A DNA stretch of 64,000 nt from Bordetella genomosp. 10 (GCF_002261225.1 NZ_NEVM01000001.1:1984001-2048000), one strand, 5' to 3'. Shown: positions 29,902-39,245, counted from the first letter of the stretch. Notes: a model not told the origin generated them from the sequence alone. Program-made: numbers and translations.

Positions 29902-31507
29902 GGCGGGCTCCCGCGCGGGCGGCGCGCTGGCGCAGTTGTCCCGCCGCCGCGGCATCGCCGCGCGCCTCGGCCAGCGACGCCAGGTGCAGCAAGGCTTCGT
30001 GGTGCTCGGGTTCCAGGTAGAGCGCCTTGCGATAGGCGGCCTCGGCCGCCGCGCTGGCGCCGGAGGCATCATGGAGCAGGCCGATCAGGTAATAGGCCGG
30101 CGCCGAGGCGCCGTGCCGCTCCAGGTGCCGCGCGCCCGCCTCCAGCGCGGCGGCGATGCGGCCACTATCCGCCAGCGCCTGCACCGCGGCCAGGGACTCG
30201 GCCGTCGCGGCAGCGGCGGCGGAGGCCGGGGCTGCGGCGGGGATGTCCGCGGCGGCGCCGGGCCGGGGCGAGGCCGCCGCGTGGCCGCGATAGCCGGCCA
30301 TGCCGGCGCCGCGCGGCGCGCCCGGGCGGCTTGCGCCGGCCTCCGTCTCGGTCCTCGCCGCGGGAAGGAAGGCCGCGCCGGCGCGGTTGCCGCGATAGGT
30401 CCTGGCCCCGGCACGGGAATGTTGGGCAAGGCGGCCGGAAGGCTGGGAGCGGGCCGGCGCCGGCGCTTCCCGGTGGAAGGCGAACGCGCCGGCCGCCTCG
30501 ACCTGCCGCAAGCCCATGCGGGTCAGGAGGCTGGCCTCGGCGGGGCCGACGAAAAGATAGCCGTCCGGCCGCGCCAGGCCGACCAGGACGTCGACGGCGG
30601 CGCGCTGGGTCGCCTCGTCGAAGTAGATCAGCAGGTTGCGGCAGAACACGAAATCGAAGCTGGCGGGCGGCAGGTCCAGCATGGGGTCCAGCAGATTGCC
30701 GGTCTGGAACGCCACGTCGGCGCGCACGCGCGGCAGCACCGAATAGCCCGCCTCCGTGTCGTTGAAATGACGCGCGCGAAAGCCCAGCGCATCGCCCCGG
30801 AAGGAGTTGCGGCCGTAGACGCCATGGCGCGCGTGCTGGATCAGCCGCGCGCTGACGTCCACCCCCGTCACCGAAAACCGGTTGGCGTCGACGCCGGCGT
30901 CCAGCAGCGCCATGGCCAGCGTATAGGCTTCCTCGCCGCTGGAGCAGGGCAGGCTGAGCAGGCGCAGCCGGCGGCCGTCGGCCAGTTGCCGGCGGGCCAG
31001 CACGGCCAGCGTGTCCATCGATTCCCCGTGGCGGAAGAAGGAGGTCTCGGGCACCACCACGGTTTCGATCAACTGCTGCTGTTCTTCGCGCGAGCCGGCC
31101 AGCAGCCGCCAATAGGCGGCGGCATCGCCTCCGCTGCACGCCTGCGCCCGCTGGCGCACCGCGCGGTCGATGGCCGCCTGGCCGATGGCGGCGGCGTCCA
31201 GTCCGATCCGCTGCTTGAGCAGGTCGTTGAACGCGGCCTTCAGGCCCATGTCCGGGGCGGCGGAGGCCGGCGCGGTGTTCGACGGGATGGTCGACGGGGC
31301 GTCGGAGAGGGCGGCCGATGCGGTGGTCGATACGGTGTTCAATGCGGTATTCAACGCGACATTCGACGCGACAGCCGGCGCGGCAGTCGATGCGGCAGTC
31401 GATGCGGCATCCGGCGTCGCGGCCGGGCTGGACCCGCTCGCCCACGTAGCGCCGCGCGGCTGCGCGCCGCCGGCGCCGTGCCCCGAATACGGCCGTGCGC
31501 GATTCAT
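29894..31507 (-). CDS. wspC: CheR methyltransferase with TPR tail, WspC
   Basis: A 537-residue protein that should methylate WspA using S-adenosylmethionine. After a 90-residue Ala/Ser/Thr-rich N-terminal extension come the CheR domains (about 90-345; VVVPETSFFRHGESM, LSLPCSSGEEAYTLAMAL, FCRNLLIYFDE), a long Ala/Pro/Gly/Arg-rich linker, and a C-terminal TPR region (AYYLIGLLHDASG, AYRKALYLEPEHHEALLHLA). The extension makes it longer than Pseudomonas WspC. The start chosen, MNRARPYSG, overlaps the wspB stop (ATGA). Confidence 0.9.
   Translation of the reverse strand: MNRARPYSGHGAGGAQPRGATWASGSSPAATPDAASTAASTAAPAVASNVALNTALNTVSTTASAALSDAPSTIPSNTAPASAAPDMGLKAAFNDLLKQRIGLDAAAIGQAAIDRAVRQRAQACSGGDAAAYWRLLAGSREEQQQLIETVVVPETSFFRHGESMDTLAVLARRQLADGRRLRLLSLPCSSGEEAYTLAMALLDAGVDANRFSVTGVDVSARLIQHARHGVYGRNSFRGDALGFRARHFNDTEAGYSVLPRVRADVAFQTGNLLDPMLDLPPASFDFVFCRNLLIYFDEATQRAAVDVLVGLARPDGYLFVGPAEASLLTRMGLRQVEAAGAFAFHREAPAPARSQPSGRLAQHSRAGARTYRGNRAGAAFLPAARTETEAGASRPGAPRGAGMAGYRGHAAASPRPGAAADIPAAAPASAAAAATAESLAAVQALADSGRIAAALEAGARHLERHGASAPAYYLIGLLHDASGASAAAEAAYRKALYLEPEHHEALLHLASLAEARGDAAAAGQLRQRAARAGARHV
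31272..31415. repeat. Degenerate 12-base repeats at the 5' end of wspC
   Basis: Successive units such as GCGGTATTCAAC, GCGACATTCGAC, GCGGCAGTCGAT (twice, identical) and GCGGCATCCGGC follow each other in phase for about 140 bases. In wspC they encode four-residue units (DAAS, TAAS, AVAS, NTAL, TTAS and similar). Confidence 0.8.
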
Positions 31508-32025
31508 TCCTGCGCCTCCCGCGCCGCGCCGAACAGGCGCTCGCGCGCCGCCGCGGGCACCAGCTCGTCGACGCGCAGCCATTGCAGCAGCGTGCCGCCG
31601 GTCTCCAGCACCGGTCCCAGGTACGGCGCATCGCGATGATCCAGGCCGGACGGCAGGAACGCCGAGGGATCGTAATGCGCCGTCTCCGTGGCTTTCTCCA
31701 GGATCAGGCCCAGCGGCGCGCGGCCGCCGCCGGGCGCGGGACTGTCGACCACCGCCACCCGGGTGCTCGTCAGCCGCGCGGCGGCCCGTCCCGTGGCCAG
31801 CGCCGTCACGTCGACGACCGGCAACGCGCGTCCGCGGTGCATCGCCAGCCCGGCGACCCAGGGCGGCATGCCCGGGATCTGCTTGCAGGGCGCGAGCGGC
31901 AGCACTTGCAGGACCTCGCGCGTATCCAGCACATAGACGTCCGCCCCGATGGAAAACCGCAGGAACAGGCGCCGCTGCGCGGCGGCGCGGTGGCCGGAGA
32001 GGGGCGTGCCGGGAACCGGGCTCAT
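31504..32025 (-). CDS. wspB: CheW-type coupling protein WspB
   Basis: A 173-residue single CheW domain (LFLRFSIGADVYVLDTREV at the start, then PWVAGLAMHRGRALPVVDVTAL) expected to bridge the receptor WspA and the kinase WspE. The ATG at 32023-32025 overlaps the wspA stop (TGATG); a GTG directly before it is an alternative start. The Wsp system uses two CheW-type proteins, WspB and WspD, as seen here. Confidence 0.9.
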   Translation of the reverse strand: MSPVPGTPLSGHRAAAQRRLFLRFSIGADVYVLDTREVLQVLPLAPCKQIPGMPPWVAGLAMHRGRALPVVDVTALATGRAAARLTSTRVAVVDSPAPGGGRAPLGLILEKATETAHYDPSAFLPSGLDHRDAPYLGPVLETGGTLLQWLRVDELVPAAARERLFGAAREAQE

Positions 32026-33638
32026 CACAGCCTGAATCGCGTCACGCCGCCCCGCAGGTCGCCCGCCACGGTGTTCAGGTCGTCGATCGCCAGGCTGGAC
32101 TGGCGCAACGATTCGACGGTCTGCTGCGTGGCGTCGGCCAACTGCGTCAGGGCCTGGTTGATCTGCTCCGCGCCGGTGGCCTGCGCCTGCATGCCCTCGT
32201 TGACCGCCTGGACGCGCGGCGCCAGCGTCTGCACGTGCTGGATGATCTGCGACAACTGCTCGCCGACCTGCTGCATGTCCTGCATGCCGCGCCGCACCTC
32301 TTCGGAGAACTTGTCCATGCCCATCACGCCGGCCGCCACCGAGGACTGGATTTCGCGCACGATCTGCTCGATGTCGTAGGTGGCGACGGCGGTCTGGTCC
32401 GCCAGGCGCCGGATCTCGGTGGCGACGACCACGAAGCCGCGTCCGTATTCGCCCGCCTTCTCGGCCTCGATGGCGGCGTTCAGCGACAGCAGATTGGTCT
32501 GGTCGGCCACCTTGTTGATCGTCGTGACCACCTGGTTGATGTTGCCGGCCTTCTCGTTGAGCACGCCCAGCTTGCCGTTGACCGAGCCGGCGGCTTCCAC
32601 CACGCTGCGCATGGTGTGCTCCATGCGCGACAGGTCGTGATGGCCGCCATCGGCCAGGGCCGCGGTCTGGTCGGCGGCGGCGGAGACTTCGTTCATGGTG
32701 CGCACCAGGTCGCGCGCGGTCGCGGCGATCTCGCGCGACGTGGCGCCGATCTCCGTGGTGGTGGACGCCACCTCAGACACCGTGGCCTGCTGCTGCCGCG
32801 ACGTCGCGGCGATTTCCGTTACCGAGGTCGCGACCTGGATGGCGGAACGCTGCGCCTTGCCGACGAGGTCGGCAAGCTCGTCGGCCATGCGGTTGAAGCC
32901 GGCTTCGATGGCGCCGAATTCGTCCCGGCGGCCCAATTGCAGGCGCGCGCCCAGGTCGCCGTTGCCGAAGCGGCCCAGGCTGTCGACGATTTTCCGCATG
33001 GGGCTGTTGATGGCGCGCATGATCAGCGCGCCGAACGCGATGGCGGCCAGCAGCGCGAGCACCAGGCCCATGCCCAGGATCAACTCGGCATGGCGCAGCG
33101 TCTGGAGGATGCGATTGACGGACTGGCCGGCGCGTCCGCTGTTCTCCTCGACCATATGGTCCAACTGGACGCGGCCGCTGGCGTAGGCGGGGTCCACGCC
33201 GTCATGCAATTGCGCCAGCGCGCGCGCGGCGTCGCCGCCTTGCAGGCTGGCCACGACCTCGGCGCGCGCCTGGCGATAGGCGTTCATGGTCTTCAGGAAA
33301 GCCGCGTAGACCTCGCGGTCGTCGAGGATGAAGGCGCTTTGCGCGTAGCCGTGCAATTGCTCGTTCATCCGGGTGTCAGCTTGCTCCAGCGCGTTGCGCA
33401 GCGTCGGCGCCGGGGTCTGGCGGGCGACGCCCTGGCTCAGGACTTCATAGCCCTGCTGCCAGGCGCTGAGGAGGCGGGCGCTGTACTGCAAGCCGGGCAG
33501 GGAGTCGTCATGGACGGCTTGCGATTCGCTGTCTATGGCCAGCAGCCGGTTGTAGTCCACCAGCGCCATCAGCAGCATGATGACGAGGATGGCGGCGAAG
33601 CCGGCCCGCAGGCGCTGCCGCAGGGTGAGTTTTTTCAT
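32025..33638 (-). CDS. wspA: Surface-sensing chemoreceptor WspA
   Basis: A 537-residue methyl-accepting receptor: TM1 at about residues 10-28, a periplasmic four-helix-type domain, TM2 near 190, HAMP, and a cytoplasmic signalling hairpin with [28 protein letters not shown] core (first part visible as [17 protein letters not shown]). In Pseudomonas WspA senses surface contact or envelope stress rather than a nutrient. I chose the ATG giving [10 protein letters not shown], since a basic start before TM1 is normal; an upstream GTG adds 12 residues without improving it. It is the first gene of the operon. Confidence 0.92.
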   Translation of the reverse strand: MKKLTLRQRLRAGFAAILVIMLLMALVDYNRLLAIDSESQAVHDDSLPGLQYSARLLSAWQQGYEVLSQGVARQTPAPTLRNALEQADTRMNEQLHGYAQSAFILDDREVYAAFLKTMNAYRQARAEVVASLQGGDAARALAQLHDGVDPAYASGRVQLDHMVEENSGRAGQSVNRILQTLRHAELILGMGLVLALLAAIAFGALIMRAINSPMRKIVDSLGRFGNGDLGARLQLGRRDEFGAIEAGFNRMADELADLVGKAQRSAIQVATSVTEIAATSRQQQATVSEVASTTTEIGATSREIAATARDLVRTMNEVSAAADQTAALADGGHHDLSRMEHTMRSVVEAAGSVNGKLGVLNEKAGNINQVVTTINKVADQTNLLSLNAAIEAEKAGEYGRGFVVVATEIRRLADQTAVATYDIEQIVREIQSSVAAGVMGMDKFSEEVRRGMQDMQQVGEQLSQIIQHVQTLAPRVQAVNEGMQAQATGAEQINQALTQLADATQQTVESLRQSSLAIDDLNTVAGDLRGGVTRFRL

Positions 33639-33975
33639 GGCGGTCGATATCTTCCCATCGCGTTGCCTATCCACGCAGACGCTTTGTCATGAATGGAAGT
33701 GGTCAGCGTGTTCCCCGGTCCGTCACGCGTGGGAAATTTCAAAAATAACGAGCAAGGGTCCGACACAATACGCTGAACAGTTACGTCTGTTCAAGCGTCG
33801 CTCGAACTAAAGATCTAGTCGATAGGACGTTGCCAAAAACATACAGAGTGGGAGCCCCGGGGGGAAACCCGGCCGGCCCGGGGACCAGGCCGCCGCCGGG
33901 CAGGGCCGGGAGATCGAGCGCGGGATCAGACCGGGGGATCGGACTGGGGGATTGGACTGGGGATTCGAAGCGAGG
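33639..33975. other. wspA upstream region
   Basis: A 337-base gap without a gene. The half nearest wspA is of lower GC and contains the dyad at 33774-33793; the distal half (about 33850-33970) is a G-rich run with loose GGGGGATCGGACTGG-type repeats that may form the 3' end of the neighbouring GNAT-like transcript. Confidence 0.6.
33774..33793. promoter_or_regulatory. Candidate operator upstream of wspA
   Basis: TGAACAG and CTGTTCA form a perfect 7-base inverted repeat around TTACGT, about 140 bases before the wspA start. The outer bases (CGC and GCG) roughly continue the symmetry. It could bind a dimeric regulator or be a small hairpin; no regulator gene is adjacent. Confidence 0.4.
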
Positions 33976-35148
33976 TCACGGTTCGCCCTGGCGGAAGGGC
34001 GTATGTTCTTCCAGTTCCTCGCGGTAGGCGGTCATGGCGTCGCCTTCGCGCCGCAGGAAGTCGGCGATGGCGTCGGCGAACCGGCGGTCGGCGATCCAGT
34101 GCGCCGAGCAGGTCGGCGTGGGCAGCAGGCCGCGGGCGATCTTGTGTTCCCCTTGGGCGCCGCCCTCGAAGCGGTCCAGGTCGTGAGCCAGGCAGTATTC
34201 GATGCCCTGCAGGTAGCAGGTCTCGAAATGCAGGCCGGGCACGAAGGCCATGGCGCCCCAATGGCGGCCGTACAGGGCCTGGCCGTCGGTCATGTTCAGC
34301 GCCGCGGCCAGGGGCTGGCCGTCGCGACAGGCCAGGATCAGCACCAGGGCCTCGGGCATGCGGTCGCGCAGGCGGCGGAAGAAATCCAGCGTCAGGTAGG
34401 GGGACGACCAGTGGTTGCGGTAGGTCTCGACATAGCAGGCGTGGAAGAAAGACAGGGCCTCGTCGTCGATGGCGGCGCCGGCCAGCCAGCGGAAGGCGAT
34501 GCCCGCCGCGGCGACTTTCTTGCGGTCCTGGCGGATTTTCTTGCGCTTGTCGTGGTTGAGCGCGCCCAGGAAGGCGTCGAAATCGCCATAGCCGGTGTTC
34601 TGCCAGTGGAATTGCACGCCTTCGCGCACCAGGTAGCCGGCTTCTTCCAGGGCCGCGCGGTCTTCGGCCCGGGGAAACAGCACGTGCAGGGAAGACAGCT
34701 TCAGGCTCTGGGTGAGCTCGATGGCGCCGCGCGCCAGCCGCACGCGGTCGGCATGGGCATGCGCGAGCAGGCGCGGCCCGCCGACCGGGGTAAAGGGGAC
34801 GGCCGACAGCAGCTTGGGGTAGTAGGCCAGGCCGTGGCGCTCGAAGGCCTCGGCCCAGGCCTGGTCGAACACGTACTCGCCGCGCGAGTGCGTCTTGACG
34901 TACAGGGGCATGGCGCCCGCCAGCGCGCCGGCGCGCCGCAGGATCAGGTAGTAGGGCGCCCAGCCCTTGGCCGGCGCGGCGCAGCCCATCTCGTGCAGGG
35001 CGGAGAGGAAGGCGTGCGACAGGAAGGGCTGGGGACCGGCCAGGGCGTCCCATTCGGCCGGATCGATGCCTTCCAGCGAGCGCGTGACCGCCAGGCGCGT
35101 ATCGTCCGGGTCGGCGGCGGGGGAGGAGGCACGCTGGGAGTCGTTCAT
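33976..35148 (-). CDS. FemAB/GNAT-like N-acyltransferase (DUF482 family)
   Basis: A 390-residue protein of the DUF482 family (peptidogalycan biosynthesis/GNAT group), recognised by PFLSHAFLSALHEMGCA, PYYLILRRAGALAGAMPLYVKTHSRGEYVFD, FTPVGGPRLL and the C-terminal CYLQGIEYCLAHDLDRFEGGAQGEHKIARGL. Members look like tandem acetyltransferase folds; their substrate is not established. Upstream lies a divergent DUF455 gene with about 130 bases between starts. Confidence 0.82.
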   Translation of the reverse strand: MNDSQRASSPAADPDDTRLAVTRSLEGIDPAEWDALAGPQPFLSHAFLSALHEMGCAAPAKGWAPYYLILRRAGALAGAMPLYVKTHSRGEYVFDQAWAEAFERHGLAYYPKLLSAVPFTPVGGPRLLAHAHADRVRLARGAIELTQSLKLSSLHVLFPRAEDRAALEEAGYLVREGVQFHWQNTGYGDFDAFLGALNHDKRKKIRQDRKKVAAAGIAFRWLAGAAIDDEALSFFHACYVETYRNHWSSPYLTLDFFRRLRDRMPEALVLILACRDGQPLAAALNMTDGQALYGRHWGAMAFVPGLHFETCYLQGIEYCLAHDLDRFEGGAQGEHKIARGLLPTPTCSAHWIADRRFADAIADFLRREGDAMTAYREELEEHTPFRQGEP

Positions 35149-35279
35149 GGAAGCGGGGTGTGCGGCAGGCGGACAGGATCGCCCGGTGATTGCCTGGTGA
35201 TTATAAGAACGCGGCGCGCGGGCCGCCGCCGGGCCGGGGACCGTTCCAGGATTCGCGCCGGATTTGTTAACCTGCCGCG

Positions 35280-36101
35280 ATGGAAGATGAGCTACACATA
35301 TTCGCGCCAGCGGAGCTGCGCCGGGCCGCGCTGGCCGCCCTGGCGCTGGACGACGGTCCGCGCAAGCTGGCGGCGGTGCGCGCGCTGGACGCCACGCTGC
35401 CGGTGGATCCCGCGGCGGTCCTGGCCGCGCCGGGGCAGTTGCCGGGCCGCCCGGCGCAACCCGTGCTGGTGGCGCCCGCCCGGCTGAAGTCGCGCCCGGT
35501 CGGCACCCCGCAGGGACGCGCGGCGCTGCTGCACGCGCTGGCCCATATCGAATTCAACGCCGTCAACCTGGCCCTGGACATCGTCTGGCGCTTTCCCGGC
35601 ATGCCGGCGGATTTCTATCGCGACTGGATCGGCGTGGCGCGCGAGGAAGCCGGCCATTTCGAGCTGCTGAACGAGCACCTGGCCACCCTGGGCCATGCCT
35701 ACGGCGACTTTCCCGCGCACAACGGCCTGTGGGAGATGGCCGAGAAAACCAGCGACGACATCGCCGCGCGGCTGGCGCTGGTGCCGCGCATCCTGGAGGC
35801 GCGGGGCCTGGACGCCTCGCCCCTGATCCGCGACAAGCTGGCCGGCGCGGGCGATGCGCGCGGCGCGGCCATCCTGGACATCATCCTGCGCGACGAGATC
35901 GGCCACGTCGCCATCGGCAACCGCTGGTACCGCTGGCTCTGCGAAAAGGGCGGCCACGATCCCGTGGCGTGGCACGCCGCGCTGGCGCAGCGCTACGCGG
36001 CGCCGCGCCAGCGCGGCCCCTTCAACCTGGACGCGCGCCGCGCCGCCGGTTTCGACGAGCGCGAGCTGGCGGTCCTGACGGAAGGCGGCGCCGGTTCTTG
36101 A
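35280..36101 (+). CDS. Ferritin-like DUF455 protein
   Basis: A 273-residue member of the DUF455 ferritin-like family. Helix motifs with metal-ligand spacing are visible: ALAHIEFNAVNLALD, VAREEAGHFELLNEHL and LRDEIGHVAIGNRWY, matching E-x2-H type di-iron sites. Enzymatic role in this family is unsettled. The ATG at 35280 follows a short GC-poor patch without a clear ribosome site. A 10-base hairpin follows the stop. Confidence 0.85.
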   Translation: MEDELHIFAPAELRRAALAALALDDGPRKLAAVRALDATLPVDPAAVLAAPGQLPGRPAQPVLVAPARLKSRPVGTPQGRAALLHALAHIEFNAVNLALDIVWRFPGMPADFYRDWIGVAREEAGHFELLNEHLATLGHAYGDFPAHNGLWEMAEKTSDDIAARLALVPRILEARGLDASPLIRDKLAGAGDARGAAILDIILRDEIGHVAIGNRWYRWLCEKGGHDPVAWHAALAQRYAAPRQRGPFNLDARRAAGFDERELAVLTEGGAGS

Positions 36102-36102
36102 C

Positions 36103-36128
36103 GCCTTGCGCCGTGTGCGGCGCAAGGC
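36103..36128. terminator. Hairpin between two convergent genes
   Basis: GCCTTGCGCC pairs perfectly with GGCGCAAGGC around a 6-base loop, directly after the DUF455 stop and about 50 bases beyond the stop of the convergent dehydrogenase gene. There is no T-run; a terminator or transcript end-protecting role is likely. Confidence 0.55.
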
Positions 36129-36180
36129 GCGCCCTGGCCCATGCATGGCCGGCGCGCTGCGTTCTGGCCGGCCCCGGCGC

Positions 36181-37089
36181 CTACTTTCTCGCGCCGCCGG
36201 CCAGGAAGTCGATGATTTCCGGCACCGGCGCCTGGGCGATGCCGGCCTCGCTGGCGGCCGCGTAGGTATCGCGGATGGCTTCGGCGGCGGCGTGGGGCGC
36301 GCCGGTTTCTTCCGCCATGGCCGTGTAGTAGCCCATGTCCTTCAGCGCATTGGCGATGGAAAAGCGGAAGGCCTCGGTGTCGCCGTGCTCGATGTAGGGA
36401 CGCAGGCGGCCCAGCACCACGCCGTCGCCGCCGCCCTTGGCCAGGATGTCCATGAGCACGGCGCGATCCACCTGGGCCCGTTCGGCGCAGGCGGCGGCCT
36501 CGGCCAGCACGGCGGAAAAGCCCAGCGACACGTAGTTGTGCAGCAGCTTCAACCGGTGGCCGGCGCCGACCGGTCCGGCATGGGTGATGTTCTCGGCGTA
36601 GCTGCGCAACAGGGGCAGGCAGTATTCGAAGAGGGCTCGGTCGCCGCCCACGATCAGGTTCAGGCGGCCCTCGGCGGCTTCCTTGGGCGTGCGCGTCATG
36701 GGGGCGTCCAGGAAGCGGCCGCCGGCGTCCGTGACCGCCCGCGCCACTTTCAGGGTGGACGAGGGAATGGCCGTGGAGCAGTCGATGACGATGCCTTGCG
36801 GCCGCAGCCCGGCCAGCACGCCGTCGTCCCGCAGCAGCACGTCCTCGACCTGCGGCGTGCCGGTGACGCACAGCACGACGATGTCGGACTGGCGGGCGAC
36901 CTCGGCCGGCGTCGCGGCCTGCCGGGCGCCCCGGGACAGCAGGTCGCCGACCGGCTGGTTGCCGGGATGATCCAGCAGCACCAGCGGATAGCCGGCCTTC
37001 AGGATGTTGCTGGCAATGCCGTGGCCCATCTGGCCCACGCCGGCGATGCCGACGCGAGGCTTGCCGTTGGGGGTGTTGCTCGTCTCCAT
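36181..37089 (-). CDS. Beta-hydroxyacid dehydrogenase (3-hydroxyisobutyrate dehydrogenase family)
   Basis: A 302-residue NAD(P)-dependent dehydrogenase. The Rossmann loop is GVGQMGHGIASNIL, the substrate-binding segment is DAPMTRTPKEAAEG, and the catalytic Lys lies in GAGHRLKLLHNYVS. Family members oxidise or reduce 3-hydroxyisobutyrate, tartronate semialdehyde, sulfolactaldehyde and similar compounds; the exact substrate cannot be told. It is the last gene of a six-gene minus-strand unit that looks like a sulfolactate operon, 42 bases after the Ldh-family gene. Confidence 0.85.
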   Translation of the reverse strand: METSNTPNGKPRVGIAGVGQMGHGIASNILKAGYPLVLLDHPGNQPVGDLLSRGARQAATPAEVARQSDIVVLCVTGTPQVEDVLLRDDGVLAGLRPQGIVIDCSTAIPSSTLKVARAVTDAGGRFLDAPMTRTPKEAAEGRLNLIVGGDRALFEYCLPLLRSYAENITHAGPVGAGHRLKLLHNYVSLGFSAVLAEAAACAERAQVDRAVLMDILAKGGGDGVVLGRLRPYIEHGDTEAFRFSIANALKDMGYYTAMAEETGAPHAAAEAIRDTYAAASEAGIAQAPVPEIIDFLAGGARK

Positions 37090-37131
37090 GCCTGTCCCTT
37101 CCCGATGGTTGTTGGCGACAAGCGTTACATC

Positions 37132-38139
37132 TTACGCTCCGCCGGCCAGCTTCCGTATGTCGGCCAGCAGGGCGTCGGGCACCTCGACGCCGCGCGAGCG
37201 CGCGCCGTCGGCCAGGGTTTCGCGGCGCTGTCCCGGCAGGCGCACCTGGCTGTCCTCCAGCATGGCGGCGACCAGGGTCTCGACCCGTTCCAGGTAGACC
37301 GCCTGGCCCGCCAGGGCGCCCGGATCGATGACGAGGAAGGCCTGGCCGATGCGTGCGCGGTTGCCCGCCTCGGTGAAAAAGGAATCCGCCTCGAAGCCGA
37401 AGTGCGCGCCGGTGAGGGCACAGGCCAGCAGTTCGACGATCAGGGCCAGCATGGCGCCCTTGGCGCCGCCCATGGGCAGCATGCTGCCTTCCAGGCCGGC
37501 GCGTGGATCGGTGGTCGGCTGGCCTTGCGCGTCCAGGGCCCAGCCCAGGGGGATCTCGCGGCCTTCGCGCGCCGCCACCATCAGCTTGCCGCGCGCCACT
37601 TCCGACAGGGACAGGTCGATGACCAGCGGCGGGGCGTCGCGGCGCGGGAACGCCGCGGCGATGGGGTTGGTGCCGAACAGCGGCCGCTTGCCGCCGTGCG
37701 CCGGCATGGCGGCCGGCGAGTTGCCCATGGCCAGGCCCACCATGCCGCGGCGGGCGACCGCGTCGAGATGGTAGGCGGCCACGCCGAAATGATGGCTGTT
37801 GCAGACGCCGGCGTAGGCCACGCCGTATTCGCCGGCGCGGCGGATGGCTTCCTCGATGGCCAGGGCGCACGCCGGGAAGGCCAGGCCGTCGTGGGCGTCG
37901 ACCAGCACCGCGCCGCCGCGTTCGCGCGCGATGCCGGCGACGGCGGCGCCGTCGGCGCGGCCGTTGCGCAGGTGGGTGGCGTAGAAGGGAACGCGCGAGG
38001 CGCCGTGCGAGGCGATGCCGCGCGCTTCGGCGTAGGCGAGCGCGGCGGCGGTGTCTCGCGCCATGGCGGGAGAGGCGCCGGCGCCTTCCAGCGCGGCGCG
38101 GCAGAGGTTTTCGAGGGTGTCCAGGTCCAGCGTGGCCAT
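37132..38139 (-). CDS. Ldh-family malate/lactate-type dehydrogenase (ComC-like)
   Basis: A 335-residue member of the Ldh_2 malate/L-lactate/sulfolactate dehydrogenase family, which has its own fold distinct from classical LDH. Typical segments: YAEARGIASHGASRVPFYA, GVCNSHHFGVAAYHLDAVARRGMVGLAMGNSPAAM, FGTNPIAAAFPR and MGGAKGAMLALIVELLACALTG. Family members include ComC, (R)-sulfolactate dehydrogenase. Because a UxaA-type lyase and a D-2-hydroxyacid dehydrogenase are in the same unit, a sulfolactate role is my preferred reading, but malate or other 2-hydroxyacids remain possible. Confidence 0.85.
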   Translation of the reverse strand: MATLDLDTLENLCRAALEGAGASPAMARDTAAALAYAEARGIASHGASRVPFYATHLRNGRADGAAVAGIARERGGAVLVDAHDGLAFPACALAIEEAIRRAGEYGVAYAGVCNSHHFGVAAYHLDAVARRGMVGLAMGNSPAAMPAHGGKRPLFGTNPIAAAFPRRDAPPLVIDLSLSEVARGKLMVAAREGREIPLGWALDAQGQPTTDPRAGLEGSMLPMGGAKGAMLALIVELLACALTGAHFGFEADSFFTEAGNRARIGQAFLVIDPGALAGQAVYLERVETLVAAMLEDSQVRLPGQRRETLADGARSRGVEVPDALLADIRKLAGGA

Positions 38140-38245
38140 TTCAGCAACTCCGTGATTTCAATGCCGGGGGTTCGATATTCGCGGTCCGCGGGCGATTCCG
38201 TTGCATCGTACGCCAATGCGGCGGGGCGGCAGGCGCCGGCCTGGC

Positions 38246-39175
38246 TTACGGGGCACGAAGGACTTGCGCGACGCGCTGCGCCGTCATGTCCGAAACGCGC
38301 GTATTCGCTTCCTCGGTCAGCCCGGCGATATGCGGCGTCAGGATCAGGTTGGGCGCGTCGGCCAGGGGGCCGCCGCCGGGCAGGGGTTCGTTGTCGAAGA
38401 CGTCGATGGCGGCGCCGCCCAGCTTGCCCCCGCGCAAGGCGTCGGCCAGGGCGGCCTCGTCGACGATGCCGCCGCGCGCGGTATTGACCAGGACGGCGCC
38501 GTCTTTCATTTGCGCCAGGCGCGCGGCGTCCAGCAGGCCGCGGGTCCGTTCCGTGAGCGGGATGTGCAGCGTGACGGCGTCCGCCGTGCGCAGCAGGTCG
38601 TCCAGTTCGGCGCGTTGCGCCAGGCCCTCGCGCCAGGCGGGGTCGTCCGCCCCCAGCATGGGATCGGCGGCGATGACCCGCATGTCCAGGCCGCGCGCGA
38701 GGCGCGCCACCAGGCGGCCGATGCCGCCGTAGCCGACGATGCCCAGCACGCGCTGGTTGACTTCGCGGCCGTTGGACAGGGCGTTGCGCGGCCAGTCTCC
38801 CGCGGCGACTCGCGCGGTCGAGCCATAGGCGCCGCGCAGCAGCATCAGGACGGCGGCGATGACGTATTCGGCGACCGCGCGGGCATTCGCGCCCGTGGCC
38901 GGCAAGACGGCGATGCCGCGTGCTTCGCAGGCCGGCACGTCGATGTTGTCCAGGCCGACGCCCAGGCGGCCCACGGCCTTCAGCCCGGGCGCGGCGGCGA
39001 GGAGATCCGCGTCCACGCGGGTGCGGTTGCGCACGATCAGCGCGTCGGCGGCCGCCACCGCGCGCAACAACTCGTCGCGGCGGTCCACCAGATCGGGTTC
39101 GTAGCGCACGTCGAAGTCGCGCCGCAGCGCGTCGACGGCGGGTTCGTCCATGAATTCGGAGATGACGATATGCAT
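38246..39175 (-). CDS. D-isomer-specific 2-hydroxyacid dehydrogenase (SlcC-like)
   Basis: A 309-residue D-2-hydroxyacid dehydrogenase. The NAD loop is GIVGYGGIGRLVA; the catalytic Arg lies in VNTARGGIVDEAAL and the His in ILTPHIAGLTEEA. Size is that of glyoxylate/hydroxypyruvate-type enzymes and of SlcC, the (S)-sulfolactate dehydrogenase of Chromohalobacter salexigens. Together with the Ldh-family gene downstream it could interconvert the two sulfolactate enantiomers through sulfopyruvate. The assignment is by context. Confidence 0.85.
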   Translation of the reverse strand: MHIVISEFMDEPAVDALRRDFDVRYEPDLVDRRDELLRAVAAADALIVRNRTRVDADLLAAAPGLKAVGRLGVGLDNIDVPACEARGIAVLPATGANARAVAEYVIAAVLMLLRGAYGSTARVAAGDWPRNALSNGREVNQRVLGIVGYGGIGRLVARLARGLDMRVIAADPMLGADDPAWREGLAQRAELDDLLRTADAVTLHIPLTERTRGLLDAARLAQMKDGAVLVNTARGGIVDEAALADALRGGKLGGAAIDVFDNEPLPGGGPLADAPNLILTPHIAGLTEEANTRVSDMTAQRVAQVLRAP

Positions 39176-39245
39176 GAGAGGGAGCCTGGAGAAAGGGAGG
39201 GGCAGTCCCGCGACTGCCCCGGTTCGGGTGGGACAGGCAGGCGGC

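Noticed and set aside
29499..30020. Collagen-like Gly-X-Y repeat on the plus strand
   Set aside because: It is the antisense reading of the 18-base repeats in wspD. The minus-strand frame has the conserved WspD and CheW motifs, and the plus frame has no start signal or family.
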